A stretch of 64,000 nucleotides of DNA from Cucumis sativus (Eukaryota > Streptophyta > Magnoliopsida > Cucurbitales > Cucurbitaceae). Positions 1-12,702 of the stretch are shown one piece after another; the first letter of the stretch is position 1, and each line of letters begins with the position of its first letter. Under the pieces are notes generated by a model. That model made no database searches. It saw nothing but the letters and a program-made list of their open reading frames with translations, and was not told the origin of the DNA. The translations under genes and the position numbers were made by a program. The DNA is taken from positions 7,626,001 to 7,690,000 of the forward strand of contig NC_026657.2 in the NCBI RefSeq assembly GCF_000004075.3, written 5' to 3'.

Positions 1-870
1 ACTTTTTCTTCAAGAAAAGAAATCAAGTCAAGCTTGATCTTCACACGCCCCAACCCACCCCAACTCGAACTGTTCTTTCTCAAATCAAAGAGTGAGAAAT
101 GAGATAAACCAGACCAGACCCAGAATTATTCCTCTGTTTGTAGTGACCTAGAAATGGTTTGAATATAAGTGATGGAGAGAAATGGCTTGATCTTGAAAAC
201 CTATTGCTGAAGGGAACTGACCCAACAAAAAATCTCACAGAATCAAGAAAACCCAGAAGCGAAATCGCTTCTTAATTGGTTCTCACTTCCTCAAACCAAA
301 GAGTGAGAAATGAGTCAAACCAAACCAGACCCAAAATTTTTCCTCTGTTTGTAGTGACCTAGAAATGGTTTGAACATCAGTGATTGAGAGAAAGGGCTTG
401 ATCTCGAAGACCCATTGCTCTAATTTGAAAAGGGGAACTGACCCAATAAACAATTTGACAGAATCAAGAAAACCCAGAAGCCAAATTGGTTACTAATTTG
501 GGGAAATGGGAAGAAAACGGTCGAAAAATCATTAGTCCAGAAGAAGACGAAGCTATGAACAGCAAAAAAAGGGAAAGGACACACTAAAAGAGGATCGAGA
601 AACCGAAGTTTGAAAAAAAATGGAAGAAGTACCCAGAGCTTTTTTTAACAGAAATAGACACATAAAAGGACAATCGCATTCAAAAATCAAATTTCTTCGA
701 AGCTCTCACAAGTCATAGCAAAAACATTTCTCTCTCTGGTAGGAGAAAAAATGTCAGCCCCCACTGTCGCGTCGCCTGAGATTCTGTCTGATAAACAAAT
801 AATTTACAATGGGATTGTTGAAGAAGAGGCCAAGATGGCTGTTTCAATGAACAAGAGCTTTAAGTAAATT
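1..870 (-). other. Possible 5' leader or first-intron region of a minus-strand gene lying left of the window
   Basis: This stretch is less AT-rich than the DNA to its right. Read on the minus strand it has the look of a plant 5' leader or first intron, with pyrimidine-rich runs and phrases like CTTCTGGGTTTTCTTGATTC. No splice-supported coding exon is visible. A plus-strand ORF of 38 codons starts at 752, but it has no recognisable similarity and is probably chance. The base composition changes sharply near 870, beyond which the sequence is plain AT-rich intergenic DNA. That is consistent with a promoter edge there. The body of the putative gene would be outside the window, so this is inference only. 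Confidence 0.3.
71..500. repeat. Tandem direct duplication, unit about 211 bp, two copies
   Basis: Copy 1 runs from about 71 to 280 and copy 2 from about 281 to 500. Both contain, in the same order, the words AGAGTGAGAAATGAG, CCTCTGTTTGTAGTGACCTA, GAAATGGTTTGAA, GGGAACTGACCCAA and GAATCAAGAAAACCCAGAAG. The copies differ by scattered substitutions and a small indel (copy 2 has extra bases before the GGGAACTGACC word), so the duplication is not recent. Confidence 0.9.
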
Positions 871-3060
871 TTCTCTTTGGATATTTTTGTCCTCTTCTTT
901 TCTAAGGCTGCAGATGAAACAAAATCACACACACAAGTTTTGTATTAATTTTAATTTTCTTTTCTTCAAAATATGTTTAAATATTCTTATTTATTTAAAT
1001 TTTAATCACGCGATGGTGAGTCAAATCCACGATTATTCCCGATAAGTCAACTTGTATAAAGTATAAACTATTGACTAAACGTTTTGAGTTTCGTATCTTT
1101 CGAACAGTAAATTGTTGAACTAAAAAGCTATTTTAAAAAAAATGCTTTTTACCTTTAACATCTAAATATATAAGTTTTCAAACTCATAATAGTGTAGCAG
1201 TCGATCAAACTCGAACCGTGCAAGTCGTTTGGTTGGTTTAATACTATAGTTTTCTTTATTTTCTTGGTTTTAACTTTTTTTCAAACCGATGTCGATTAAG
1301 CTCTTCTTCTTCGATCTATGTTCTTCAATTTTGTCGGTAAATTCAAAAAATGATTGATGTGTTAATGTAACTTAAAACCTATTTTAAATTCAAACTTGGG
1401 ATGGATTGAAATTTGGAGGGCTAAGGGTTGAAAAAAGAGAAAGGAAATCGATTCATGTTTTTAAAATTTTTAATCAAATCCCTTTTTCTATTCAAATCTT
1501 TTTTAATTTTGAATAAAGTCTTTCTTTCCCTCAAATTCAAATCTTTTTTAAACTTTATTTAACTATTTTATAAAATCAAATAAAATGTGCTACAAATTCT
1601 AAAAATTCAAATATTTTTTCACCTTTTTCTTTTTAAATAAAAAAAATGATTTTTTTTCAAATGAATGTCCTTTAAAATTACAATATTGAAATGAATAAAA
1701 GAAAAAGAAATCGATGATCGTCGGTTAAAATGACGAAAAGGGCATAATGGAACTTAAATTAAACTTCAAATATCAAAAGTGTATTTTTTTTTTCTCATTT
1801 ATAACAATTTAGTATATGGAGTTCACAAACACGTATAGTTTGTATAGGAGACTTTATTACACCTTTATAACTCTTCTACCGTAAAACCTAAATTTATTAC
1901 ATACGAACATTTTTAAAAAGGTTAACATTAAGTCAACTTAGAAGAAAACAAAAGGTATGGTGACAATATATACTAATAGATATTTGATATATTTTTATGA
2001 CATATTGAAGTCGTGTATTTAATATTAACTTAAATTGAATTTGCATATTTACTCATATTTTCTTACATCAAAATTTAAAGTCAAGTTAACATTTAACTCT
2101 AATAAGTGTTACTTTAACTAAAATTTAGGGGTTTTTTTTCTCTTTCGATAAACCGAGATGTAGATGATTGAACTATTATCCTTTAGAGTAATAATTGACA
2201 TTTTGTCTAACAAAATAGTCATGCTTGATTTGTGGAGTTTTTTTGCTAGTGATTTTATAAGCTAAGAGCATGGTTAATACTCATTATTATACAATATAGT
2301 TATGTTGAATAAATAGTATTGACCTATTGATTATGTTAAAATTAATATAGGAAAATATTGATGTTTATTTTATCACTCTTATAATACATATAGAGCATGT
2401 GAGAGGGAAAACATGATTACTACTTCATAATGTTTAACATTGACTTCTAATTTTTTATTACAAATATTTTAACTTTTTTACTTTAAAAAAACGGGATGCT
2501 CGAAAAAAATAGCAGAAAAAATTATGATTTTAGAACCCATGTTACTGTATTTTCTAAATATTGCACAAGTAACATATTTAAAAATTAATAACCTTCAGAA
2601 GTCCAATAATCACTTAATAGTCGTCTGATAGTCGATATCGTTAATTATTTATCATATTTGTCATATTCGCAATATGTAAAAAAAAAAATGTCATAATCTG
2701 ATTTTTTTTTCTAAATGTTATTGTCATCTGATGCTGTTTTTTTAAAAAAAAACCTATAAGTTTGGTTCGATCTAATTTTAAAATTAAATAAAAACCATAA
2801 ATTTTCAATTTTGTAACTATAGATTCGGTTTTTATTTATATCTAATATTTTTTATTAAAAAAAGTACTCATTCACATGACAAAAAATCATTTTTTCCTAA
2901 AATATCAATTTGAAAATTTTCCAAACTCAATACCCAACAACTTCTATTTGATCGAAAGATTTTTCCTAATAGATAATTTTAAAAGAATAGCAAAATATCG
3001 AAACTACTTATAAGATACAACATACAACAAACTTCATAATTAAATATACCAAACTCTAAA
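871..3060. other. AT-rich intergenic DNA, no gene seen
   Basis: Long A and T runs, no ORF with coding character, and no splice-compatible exon chain. I see no clear transposon termini. Short homopolymer runs, such as those near 1780 and 2690, are the only structure. Confidence 0.6.
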
Positions 3061-3064
3061 TCCA

Positions 3065-3355
3065 TAACAATAGACCCGCTTGCTCAGACTCCTTCAAGCT
3101 AAAGAGGAACCGCGGGACCTTATAGGGAGGGAATAGGGAAATGAATGAAATGCCCCCTAAGTCTCCTCTTTCTTCTCGAAATAATACAATATAAGTCATT
3201 TGCTATTCTTCTTCTTCGGTCCCCCTATCTCATATTGAGTATTCCAGTATATTTACTCGACTTTATTCTGCAAGGCTTTCTTCTTCTTCTTCGATCCCCT
3301 CTCTCGTTTAAGTTTCTTTTTCTTTGTTATATTTTGTTTACACACGACGATTTTC
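3065..3355. other. Compositionally distinct patch, possible organelle-derived (NUMT) insertion
   Basis: This block is markedly richer in G and C than its flanks and has the texture of plant mitochondrial intergenic DNA: GGAACCGCGGGACC, blocks of CCCCCTAAG and GGTCCCCC, and repeated CTTCTTCTTC. A 71-codon ORF covers part of it but resembles no protein I know. A mitochondrial origin is a guess from composition and style only. Confidence 0.3.
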
Positions 3356-5190
3356 CATAATTAAATTAAAATAAATAACATTCAAATGGCAATTTCCTTT
3401 ATTTACAAAAAAAATACATATATAAGTTGTGAACTTCTAAATTGTAAAATAGGGAAAGAGATGGAGCCTACGAGGGGTAGATTTAAATCTTCGTGGGGAA
3501 ACGGGTAAAGATTAGGAGCTCCATCATTATCAACCCCCTATGACGTGGCATCTTTCCCACGTGTGGACCCCTCTATTTCCATTAATGTTCCCTACCATTC
3601 ATTTTAACACACGTGTGAGAACAAAATATATAACTTTTTTATTAAATCAAATTTGTATCTAATACGATCTTCACTCAATCGACGTTCTTTATTTCTTCGA
3701 CGATAATTGTCATGACAGCTTAAAATATAATTATATAACGTAAGCATGATCATAAAACATAGTTAACAATAGATGTTTTTTAAAAAATTGATAATATTTA
3801 CATTTCATAGAACAAAATTACTGAAAAAGTAAAATTTATTACATTTGATTTTTAAATGAAGTGTAAATATTTTGGAAGTGTTATGTTTTCGATAATTTTT
3901 CTTAAAAATACATACATAAATTAAAATATTCAAAAGTATAATAAAGTAATTACCGTAACTTTATCTTTCAAAATTATGCATTTATATAAATCAATGATAA
4001 AAGTCTTATTAAGATTATTTTATTTAAAAAGATAGTTGAGAGATTATAAAAAATCGGATGGTGGATGTTTAATTTATATACTAAATTAAATTTATAGATA
4101 AATGAGAGACCCTTTGAAATTAATTTTTCATTATAAATATAAACCTTCTAGATTAAATTAACAATAATATATTCTTAGTGAGAAAAAACATGTGGATTTT
4201 ATCTTTTAAAATATCATCAATGTTTTTTTTTTCTTTCTATATTTTCTAAATATTTTAGTTTTGATTGTGCTAATGTACTTTTATATTTATAATTTCTTAT
4301 TATACATTGGTAATGCAGAATCAGAAAAAAGGTATAAAGTTGAAAAGCAATATAAATATAATGTTTTTTTTTTCTTCTTTCTTTTTGTTTACAATATTTA
4401 AAATCACATTTAGTGATAGTGTTAGTGTGGTAGGTAATGGCAGAAAATACGTATATGGAAATTCAATAAAAATGTATTCTTTTTGCAATGAGAATATTAA
4501 TTATGAGAAGATGAATATAAAAATATAATATTATATTACATTGCTTTCCAAAAGAGCAAAAATCCAAATAGAAAAAAAGGAGATAAAATTATAAAAAGAA
4601 AAAAAGAATATTTGACAAAAACATTTAAAAAAAATCTAAGTGTAATAAGTTTTGTTTTTAGTAATTTTACTTTGCATTAAATAATTTGTTTGTTTTTTAT
4701 TAAAACTTCCAATTAATAATGTAAATTATGGATTTAAAGCAAAAATAAAATTATAATTTTAGTCTCTTCAATTTCTATTTAGATTGTTCCATTCTTTAAT
4801 TTTAAAAAGTCTCAATTTTGTTTTCCTCTTATCTTTATTAATATAAATTTGTAGTCCATTAAACATAAAATTATATTTTCTTTTACCTAATATATCTATG
4901 ACAAAATTGACCTAACACTATAACACCTACAAAACCTAGATATAGGATTCAGTCCACGATTCTCGACATTGTATCGATCCTTGCATGTACTTAATATAAT
5001 GAAAGTCAAGTCTTTTCAGCATATTCCGTCCTCACTCACATGCACAATCACTATAAGTGGCAGAATTAAATGGCAACGAAGCATTATTTAATATATATTT
5101 TAATTTAACAATTTAAAATTAATATTAAAATACAAAAATCGAAAATGTAAGGCGTGCCGTTAGTCCCTTAATAAATTTGCCCCAGTTCAC
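3356..5190. other. AT-rich intergenic DNA with two ACGTG-core motifs
   Basis: No gene seen. CCCACGTGTGG near 3557 and ACACACGTGTGAG near 3608 are G-box-like palindromes only about 50 bases apart. No adjacent coding region uses them, so they may be chance or belong to a decayed promoter. A copy of a dispersed motif (TAATAAGTTTTGTTTTTAGT) lies near 4640. Confidence 0.5.
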
Positions 5191-5440
5191 ATGCATCATA
5201 GAAAAATTCTTAGGAGATCAACCAAACATAGAATTCCTCAAAACTAAGCACGCTTAACTTTAAAATTTTTATGATCGGGTCACCGAAAAAGAAGATACAT
5301 CTTGTTAGTATGGTAATAACTTTTAATTATTTAAAGTATTTATTAACATTATTTTCATATCATCATTTAATTATTTTGTCATTCATATGTGATATTGATT
5401 CATTCGTGTCTCTCTCATAAACTCAGGGTGTTATAAACAC
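5160..5440 (-). mobile_element. Degenerate Cassandra-like LTR (TRIM) containing a 5S rRNA-derived segment
   Basis: Read on the minus strand, 5280 down to 5193 aligns with the second half of plant 5S rRNA: the phrase AGTTAAGCGTGCTTAG is followed at the correct distance by TTGATCTCCTAAGAA, matching the 5S GTGACCTCCTGGGAA region, and then by GATGCATGTG. Further upstream on the same strand is TGTTTATAACACCC (5439-5426), which resembles the TGTAACACCC start of Cassandra LTRs. Cassandra elements are known to carry 5S-derived Pol III promoter sequence in their LTRs. The copy is strongly diverged and no partner LTR was found, so it is probably a solo or broken LTR. The outer limits are approximate. 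Confidence 0.55.
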
Positions 5441-8038
5441 ATTGGCATTTTGCTATTTACAATAACAAAATAAAAAAAAACATATAGATGACAAAATTGT
5501 TAGAAATAATTACAAAATATAATATCGTTTAAAAATGAAAATCAAACAAATGACCAAAATAGAATTAAAGTTTAAAATATATAATTTGAAAATAATATTG
5601 GTATTAAAATATGAGCTATGGGGACCCAAATATATGATGAATGAGCACATGAATGAATCAATAAACATAAAGTTATTATTATAAAAATACACCAAAAAAG
5701 ATTATTATAAAATTATGAAGAAAGCAATGAGATGTGGAAAATGCAATGTCATATATTTGTGGGGGCAGGCAGACAATCAATAGGCCTTATGATTATTAAT
5801 ACATTATAACATTACATGAATCCTCAAATTAAAGTCATAACCAAAAAAAAAAAAGAAAAAGTCAATGGAATTTTCTTTTTGGATCAAATTATTGTTAATT
5901 CATGTAATTAAAAAATATACGTGCGTTAGATTCGTTACAACATATCAAAATTTAACGGTATATTAATAATAGAGGTTGCATAATCTATCAGTGAAAGATG
6001 CGATCGGTCCAAATATGAATCAAATTTTGTTTAAAAATAATAGATAAATTTTAGTGTGTGTGATGAGTTTGACTCAAGGTTTAATCAAATACGTAGTTTT
6101 ATCGTAAATCTGTTTAAGTGAACGTAGTTTGATGATTTTATGCGTATTCAACTTTCGAACGTATTTCGTGTCGTACTAGAAACGTTTTACAATTTTTATA
6201 ATGTATAAATATTAGTTATTTAAATAAAATGAAGAATTAAACTAATTTCATTTAAATCAATTGAATCGAGATTGAGTTGCTATTTGTAGTTGTACTAAAA
6301 TAAATATTGATCAATTTTTTTAATTATAATTTAATGGATAAAAGACTAATTACTATATCAAAAGTCGATGATTCAATAAACATAAAACAAAAAGTAACGA
6401 AAACATATGATAAATCAATCGGTCTTTCTCAACACTTATCTCGTTCTTTTATACTTCCTATTGTCATTTGAGTAATTGGACGGTGGTCGTTAATATATTA
6501 AAGTTTAAACGGCATATATAATTTGGTCCCACTGGTTTGACGAAACTTCGTGAGTACTTTCCTCAACCATCGCAATCGTATTCTTATTTTTTAAAACCAA
6601 TACGAGTAGTACTATTTAATTAATTGTCGTCTATTCTTTAGATGTATAGTATAGTTTTGCTAGGCTACTATTTATTAATTACTTTGAGTTAAACTATATA
6701 GTTTACCGAGTCAAGTGATGTTACTTACTACTTATAGCCAAATTAGAAAATACAAGCAAAAGAAGTCAAATGACCTAAAGACCAAATCATGGATCCAAAC
6801 ATGAGATCAATGAGGACAAAGGAGGGAAGTTCATGAACAATAATATTAAAAGCATAGGATAAAATTAATATTAAAGCGAATGAAACATTATGCAATTTGT
6901 TTAATTAAGTTACATGTAGTAGTGGGGGCAGTCTTTCACAATAGACCATTATGGCATCATCATTACTTAAATAGGGTATGAAGAAGTCATTTGGAAATTT
7001 CAATGATTTCACTTTTTAAATATTTTAATTAATATTTATACAAAGTTGTTTTTTATTCTTATTAATTATATACGCTTAAAATGAGTTGAATTTTCAAAAA
7101 TAGTAATTTTTACAGAATATTTAAATTTTTTAAATTCTATCTCATATACTACAATGATAGAAGTTCATCGTGACTGTTATTAGTAAAACTCATAATTTGG
7201 TTATAACTTGTAAATATTTTAATTTATTTTAGTCTATCAACTTTATTTAGTACTCGGTAAACTGAAATTAGTATAATTTAATTTTTAGAAAAATTTGTAA
7301 AAATAGAACATTTTACCGAACATTTATAAACAATAAAGTAATTAAGTTTAATAATTTTTGTTTTTTAGTGATTTTATTTTACAAAAGGTAAATAGTTTGT
7401 CAATATTTTATATTTTTAAAAGACGCATAATTTAGTCGTTATCTTTTTTTATAAAAAAAATTACAATAATTTAGTTAAATTATTAAAAAAACAAATAAAT
7501 TAAGTGTAAAGTTTATTATAAAAGGGTTTAGTCTTTATCGATTTTTAAAAATAATTTTCGGACAGTTTATTGGCCTATACATGTACTTTTTTTTATTAAA
7601 TTTATTAAAAAATGATTACCAAGAATTGAATCGTTAGAAAAGGTAAGTATAGGGACTAAGTTATTTGTTAAATCTTAGTAATTAAATTACATTTTTATCA
7701 AATAATTTTTAAATTATATTACAAATTGATAGTTTTTGTCATGGAAAGATTAAGACTCATACTTATATTGAGCTTAGAATTATATTAATTAAGACCACCA
7801 AACATATAATTTGCAAATATTTCAATATTTCATTCAAATAATATACATATAGTTTCAACTTCCATCCCCTAATCCAATTCCAAACAATTAAACTAAATAT
7901 TTGGTGTAAACAACTTTAATAATTTTTTTAATCACTATCGACCCTCCAATTTAGGAATCGATATTAGTTTAGGTTATGCTAGTTGAGTTGTGTTCATCTT
8001 TGTTACTAGGAATTACAATTTAATTTGCTTAAGAAAAT
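5441..8038. other. AT-rich intergenic DNA, downstream of the ERF gene
   Basis: No gene seen on either strand. A copy of the dispersed GTAAATAGTTTGTCAATA-type motif lies near 7270-7430. No terminal inverted repeats were identified. Confidence 0.5.
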
Positions 8039-8770
8039 CTAGCATTCACCATAGGTAGGAGAGCCACTAAACGTTGGAGGAACAACCACCGAAGAAGAAA
8101 CCCTAAATCTCTTACTCATCAAACCTTCGTTGTAACAATCATCTTCCAATATTCGATCCACCCACCAATCTCCCGCCACCTCCGACCCATCGGAGCTGAA
8201 CCCCAGTGGCCGGATTCCCTCGCCATCGCTGCTATCCCACGAACCGGAACGATCGGTTTCTACATGGGGTACAATTATGCTCGGCTGTACAGCAGCCTTA
8301 TCAATGGCCGTCAAATCCGCCATTGTTGCCGACTGATAGCTTCTGAAATTGAAAATATTCCCAAAGGTGAACCGATCGCTCACTCTGTTCTTCAACGATT
8401 TGCTCTGTTCGCTCGTTCGCGCTATAATACTCTGCAGATTCTTGCTCAATTTCGCTTTCAACACGCCGATGTTCGAGACTTTCGAATCCGGTGACCAACC
8501 GGTCGCCGGAGACACGAAATTGGTCCTTGCGTTTTCGCCGCGAAGAGCAATGGCAGCCTCGTCGTAGGCTCGGGCGGCTTCCTCCGGCGTGTCGTAAGTG
8601 CCTAACCAAAGGCGGACTCTCTGAGAAGAGTCTTTTATTTCCGCCACCCACCGCCCGGACGGGCGCTGCCGTACTCCGACGAACCTCCGTGCGGGTGATT
8701 TGTTGGGTTGCGAATGTGAGATGCAGCGGGAAACTGTGGCGGATCTCTTGGTTTCTCTGCCGGCGGCCAT
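8039..8770 (-). CDS. AP2/ERF family transcription factor (ERN1/RAP2-11-like), intronless
   Basis: This is a 243-residue nuclear DNA-binding protein with one AP2/ERF domain at about residues 29-86. The domain shows the signature blocks [38 protein letters not shown] and [11 protein letters not shown]. One AP2 domain and no B3 domain place it in the ERF family. The [14 protein letters not shown] form, in place of RQRPWGKFAAEIRD, is typical of the RAP2-11/ERN-like branch, so the subgroup is inferred. A basic stretch precedes the domain. The C-terminal third is acidic (an SWDSSDGEG patch and a DRILEDD patch) and could be an activation region. The start is the first ATG of a single open frame. A TATA box sits 77 bases upstream, at the expected spacing. 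Members bind GCC-like elements. The target and inducing signal are unknown. Confidence 0.93.
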   Translation of the reverse strand: MAAGRETKRSATVSRCISHSQPNKSPARRFVGVRQRPSGRWVAEIKDSSQRVRLWLGTYDTPEEAARAYDEAAIALRGENARTNFVSPATGWSPDSKVSNIGVLKAKLSKNLQSIIARTSEQSKSLKNRVSDRFTFGNIFNFRSYQSATMADLTAIDKAAVQPSIIVPHVETDRSGSWDSSDGEGIRPLGFSSDGSEVAGDWWVDRILEDDCYNEGLMSKRFRVSSSVVVPPTFSGSPTYGEC

Positions 8771-8846
8771 GGGGATTTTGTGGGATTGATTTTCTTTAAT
8801 TTGTTTGGTGTTTGAATTGAAGAAGAAGATGAAGAAATTTGAAGGG

Positions 8847-8853
8847 TTTTATA
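8847..8853 (-). promoter_or_regulatory. TATA box of the ERF gene
   Basis: TATAAAA on the minus strand, 77 bases upstream of the ERF start codon. This implies a short leader of roughly 45-50 bases. Confidence 0.65.
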
Positions 8854-8899
8854 TTGATGAAAAGTTGTGAATATTTTGAAGGGCATATACCCATCTTAA

Positions 8900-9978
8900 T
8901 CAAATTAGTGTTGGGTTTTGTTTGGTTTTTGGATCTTTGATATATTTTAATGGAGTTTCAAAATAGATTTAGTATTTGTATTCTTTATGATTTGTGGATT
9001 ATGAAATAAAACCGCTTCTTAAATACGACATGGTGTTATTTAAACCTCTAACGAGTGTCTGATGAGATGAGTTTGTAATGTAATATTAAATCATTATGTT
9101 TCAACCGATTTTAATACCAATTTTTTTTACTACTCTCATTTCGAGTAATTTTGATGATATTACGTCTCATCAAACAAATCCAAGAGAGTAAAATATAAGT
9201 TATTATTGGGTATGCTTGTATTGATAAAAATAAGTTGTTGGCATAGTAGGTTGAAATAAAATAGTTGTTTGTGGGATATATTCGTGTTGCCATTTAGTCT
9301 TTATGATCACGAACGTTGAGTTTGACTATCAAAGTGTTTAATTTGAAAAACAAGTCATTTGAAACAATTTTGGTCTTCGTATATTCTTTTCAATATAGTT
9401 AAAATAAAAGTTATTTATAAAAAAGCGTTTTTTTTTTTTACTCTCTAGTCAATCTATATCATCATGCCCTGAAAGCTCCAATAAATTTAAAGGTATATAT
9501 ATCATATGATGAACGAACGTAATTCAAGTGACATGAAATTTGAATCACGTCACTTCAAACTATATTTCACGAGTAATAGAAAATTGTTACTATAGCTAAA
9601 GTAATCTTGTACTATTACATTTTTAATGATAAAAATTGAACCATCGATTTTTAAGAAGATAACTGATAGTTAACCGTATCGATTTGAATTTGAAAATATA
9701 AGAATAAATAAACAAGTAAGTGCAACAACCACCAAGTTGCTCGAGGGAAGAAGACAATAAGCAACGAAAGGTGAAGATTGGATTTTTCCTAAACCTAACT
9801 TTAATTCTTATTGTATAATATTCATGTGGTTGCTAAATGGATATTGATTATTCCTTCAATAATTTGCCATTTTTCAATACAAATAATATGGTTTCTAAAT
9901 TAATTAATAGTAACAAATAATATTAAATAATTGATTCTAAAAACAACGGTTAGATGTTTGTTTAAGATTTTTCTTACC
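8900..9978. other. AT-rich intergenic DNA upstream of the ERF gene
   Basis: No gene seen. It presumably contains the distal ERF promoter, but no individual element stands out. Confidence 0.5.
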
Positions 9979-9986
9979 AAGTGATA

Positions 9987-10168
9987 AGGGTGAGTATAAT
10001 AAACTAAAAAATGAGGCGACAGATCAAATTGAAGTCAGTCGGTCAGAAAACGAGAGATGTCGATTTCGAAAAGTTTCAAATAAAAAATTTTCAATAATTA
10101 TTTACTGGTCGATTCGAGGTCGGATTTGTCAAAAATTACACTTCGACCGACTAATGATCACTCATACT
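9987..10168. mobile_element. hAT-like MITE, 182 bp, with 8-bp target site duplication
   Basis: The element starts AGGGTGAGTAT and ends with the inverted, imperfect ATCACTCATACT. It is flanked by a perfect 8-bp direct repeat, AAGTGATA, at 9979-9986 and 10169-10176. An 8-bp duplication is the hallmark of hAT transposition. The interior has no ORF but contains GGTCGATTCGAGGTCGG and CGACCGACT words that recur in two other places in this window (22725-22835 and 60929-61142). Confidence 0.7.
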
Positions 10169-10176
10169 AAGTGATA

Positions 10177-12600
10177 TACATTTTATATATTTAATCTAAC
10201 ATATGATTATGATAATGTTATATAATGTGTGTGATTTTTCTAGGGTTAAATTTATGACTATCTTGAATGGAGACCAAAACAATGGATGAAAATTGATCGA
10301 TTACGTCAACGAGTGATCGGGGTCGACAATACCACTATGAAGAAAATTGGCGGCCAACGGCCCAACACTAATTTTAGCCAAAAACCGATATGAACAAACC
10401 TGAAAAGGTAAATGCTAGCTAAATGAGTCATTTTGTAAATTAGCTAGGCTCGTGAGTTGTTAAAATTATAAGATTAAATATAAAAAACTAAGCATACTCT
10501 TAAATTAAAAAATATGTATGTCTTTAATTACTATTTTTTAGTTCAAATTACTATGTGAATATATAATTTTTAATAAAAATTGTAAAAAATTTAATAAAAT
10601 ATTTACGCTTTATAGAAAAATAAAGTCTAATAAATTTTGTCATTTTTAGTGATTTTGTTGCGGATAAGGTAAATAATTGGTGGAATTTTTATATTTTTGA
10701 AAAAATTCCTAAATAATATAATTAATTAAATGGGATATTAATTTAAAATTTAATTTTATAGAATATATAGTTTAAAAATGATCGAAATTTGACTTAAAAT
10801 GTTAGAAAATTTAAGAATATGAAAGCAAAGGTCTAAAGGAGAAAACGGACAGAAAACGGGCCGTTCGAATTTGTTGTGTTGTAGAAACGGAGCGTTAAAT
10901 TAGAAATATAAAAATCGGCAACATAAATTAATTGTAAAAATAAAAAAATAATTAGTGAAAAAGGACAAAAGTGTTAATATTTGGAATATAGCAATTGGAT
11001 GGAGAATTATACTTTTTGTGGGCTCCAGAACTGCGTCGTTTTGATTTGGATAGGAAAATCACTTTCTGGGAAACCACATCTCAACAACTTGGCTTTTGAG
11101 TCCAATTTAAGATAACTATTTCTAATCATTTATTAGCTTCAAATAATACGTTAGCCTCTTCCTATCAAATCTATTCAATTTTGTTTTATGAAATAAAATT
11201 AAATTAACCATTATTGGAGACTAAATTAATTAATTTTTTTAAGATATAAAACTAAAATTAGGTAATTGAAAATACTAACTTAATCTAATCGATTATTTTT
11301 CGTTGTTAATATAAGTATGAATGTTTACGTAGTTTGGTTAGATTTGATCGATTCATTTGTTTTTGAAGTTTTGATTAGTCTAATTGATTCAATTTTATTT
11401 TTAATGTTTGTTTGATAGATACGAAATTTACAAATTTAAAAGATTGGGGTCAATTTTTTACTTTTTATTATACTTTGCTTTGCAATATTTTTCCCGAACA
11501 AATTTTGTAAAATTTGAAACGATTATGTTTTTCCAATTTTAAGAAATTTGCTCGTATGATTACTGTTTTCTTTTGTTGTTTCTAATATTTTTTTTTTTTT
11601 AAGACGATGTCAAATTTGATTTTGTTCTGTTTTATAGAGTATTGATACCTTTACTTATCAAAACTTGTCTTTGGTTTGTTGGTAGTAATGAGTTTCTTTT
11701 ATGATAAATTCGTCCAAATTTTTATTCAAGGATGGATGATGTCCATACTAAACAGCCAACCGTATTTTCATTGATAAATCATACGCAATAATATAGTAGA
11801 AGACTATAGTCCTGTTGTCACCTTACCATTTTGTTTGTTCTAACAAAATATCAAGAAACAAAATGAAGAATTTAAAAGTAAACCAAAATCATCATTTTGT
11901 CTAACAAACGCATCGAATTTCTATCAATTTACGTGCACCGACCCTCACTTTAACCTTGGCCTCCTCAGTCCTCACCGAATCCCAACCCTAAAGGTCGATC
12001 TGACTTGATATAAGCTAAGTTCAAAACCAAGTTTGACCAACACAATCCAATTCGGCCCATTTACAACTATACCGTGTTTATATTGATGTTTAATCTATTG
12101 AATTGACGATTTAATGATGGATTGAAAATTTCATATTGATTGATATATGTTTATTAGACAACATTAAATTTGTTGTATAAACATTCCAAAATATCTTAAT
12201 ACAAATGAGTTTTTTAAGTGCGACATTGTGATTATCCATAGTAATCGAGGTTTAGTAAACTAATAACTTAAAAGACTTAGACTTTCACTTGTAATCAATT
12301 TCACTAACGAAGAAATCAATAGACAATTCCATTTTTATTTAATTAAATTACATATATTCACACTATCAAGTACGAACTCTTCACCACTGTTTATTTTAAC
12401 TATATAGAAAATATTGACTCATTATCATTTTAAAAGTTGACGGTTCGATTAAGTGTTTCCTTAAATTTATACTATTTAAATCAAAATTAAAATATTTTTA
12501 TTCATTTAAAATTTATTTTACTTTCCAAAATTAATAAAATTAGTTTGAAATATAATAAAAATGAATAAAAATATGTATAAATATAATAAAAATTTGTTAT
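10177..12600. other. AT-rich intergenic DNA, no gene seen
   Basis: No coding exon chain on either strand. A copy of the dispersed motif TAATAAATTTTGTCATTTTTAG lies near 10560-10710. Confidence 0.5.
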
Positions 12601-12702
12601 ATACAATTTTTTCATGGCATTAACCAAAACAACATTTTTGCTCAATTCGGAAATACTTTTATCCAAAGTTCGTTCGCATTGGGAGTTGCGGAGAGCAAGA
12701 AA

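Noticed and set aside
752-868. 38-codon plus-strand ORF starting MSAPTVASPEI
   Set aside because: Too short, with no similarity and no splice partner. The surrounding DNA reads better as a minus-strand leader.
8264-8886. Several ORFs overlapping the ERF gene in other frames
   Set aside because: Shadows of a GC-richer coding region. Only the AP2-encoding frame has conserved protein features.
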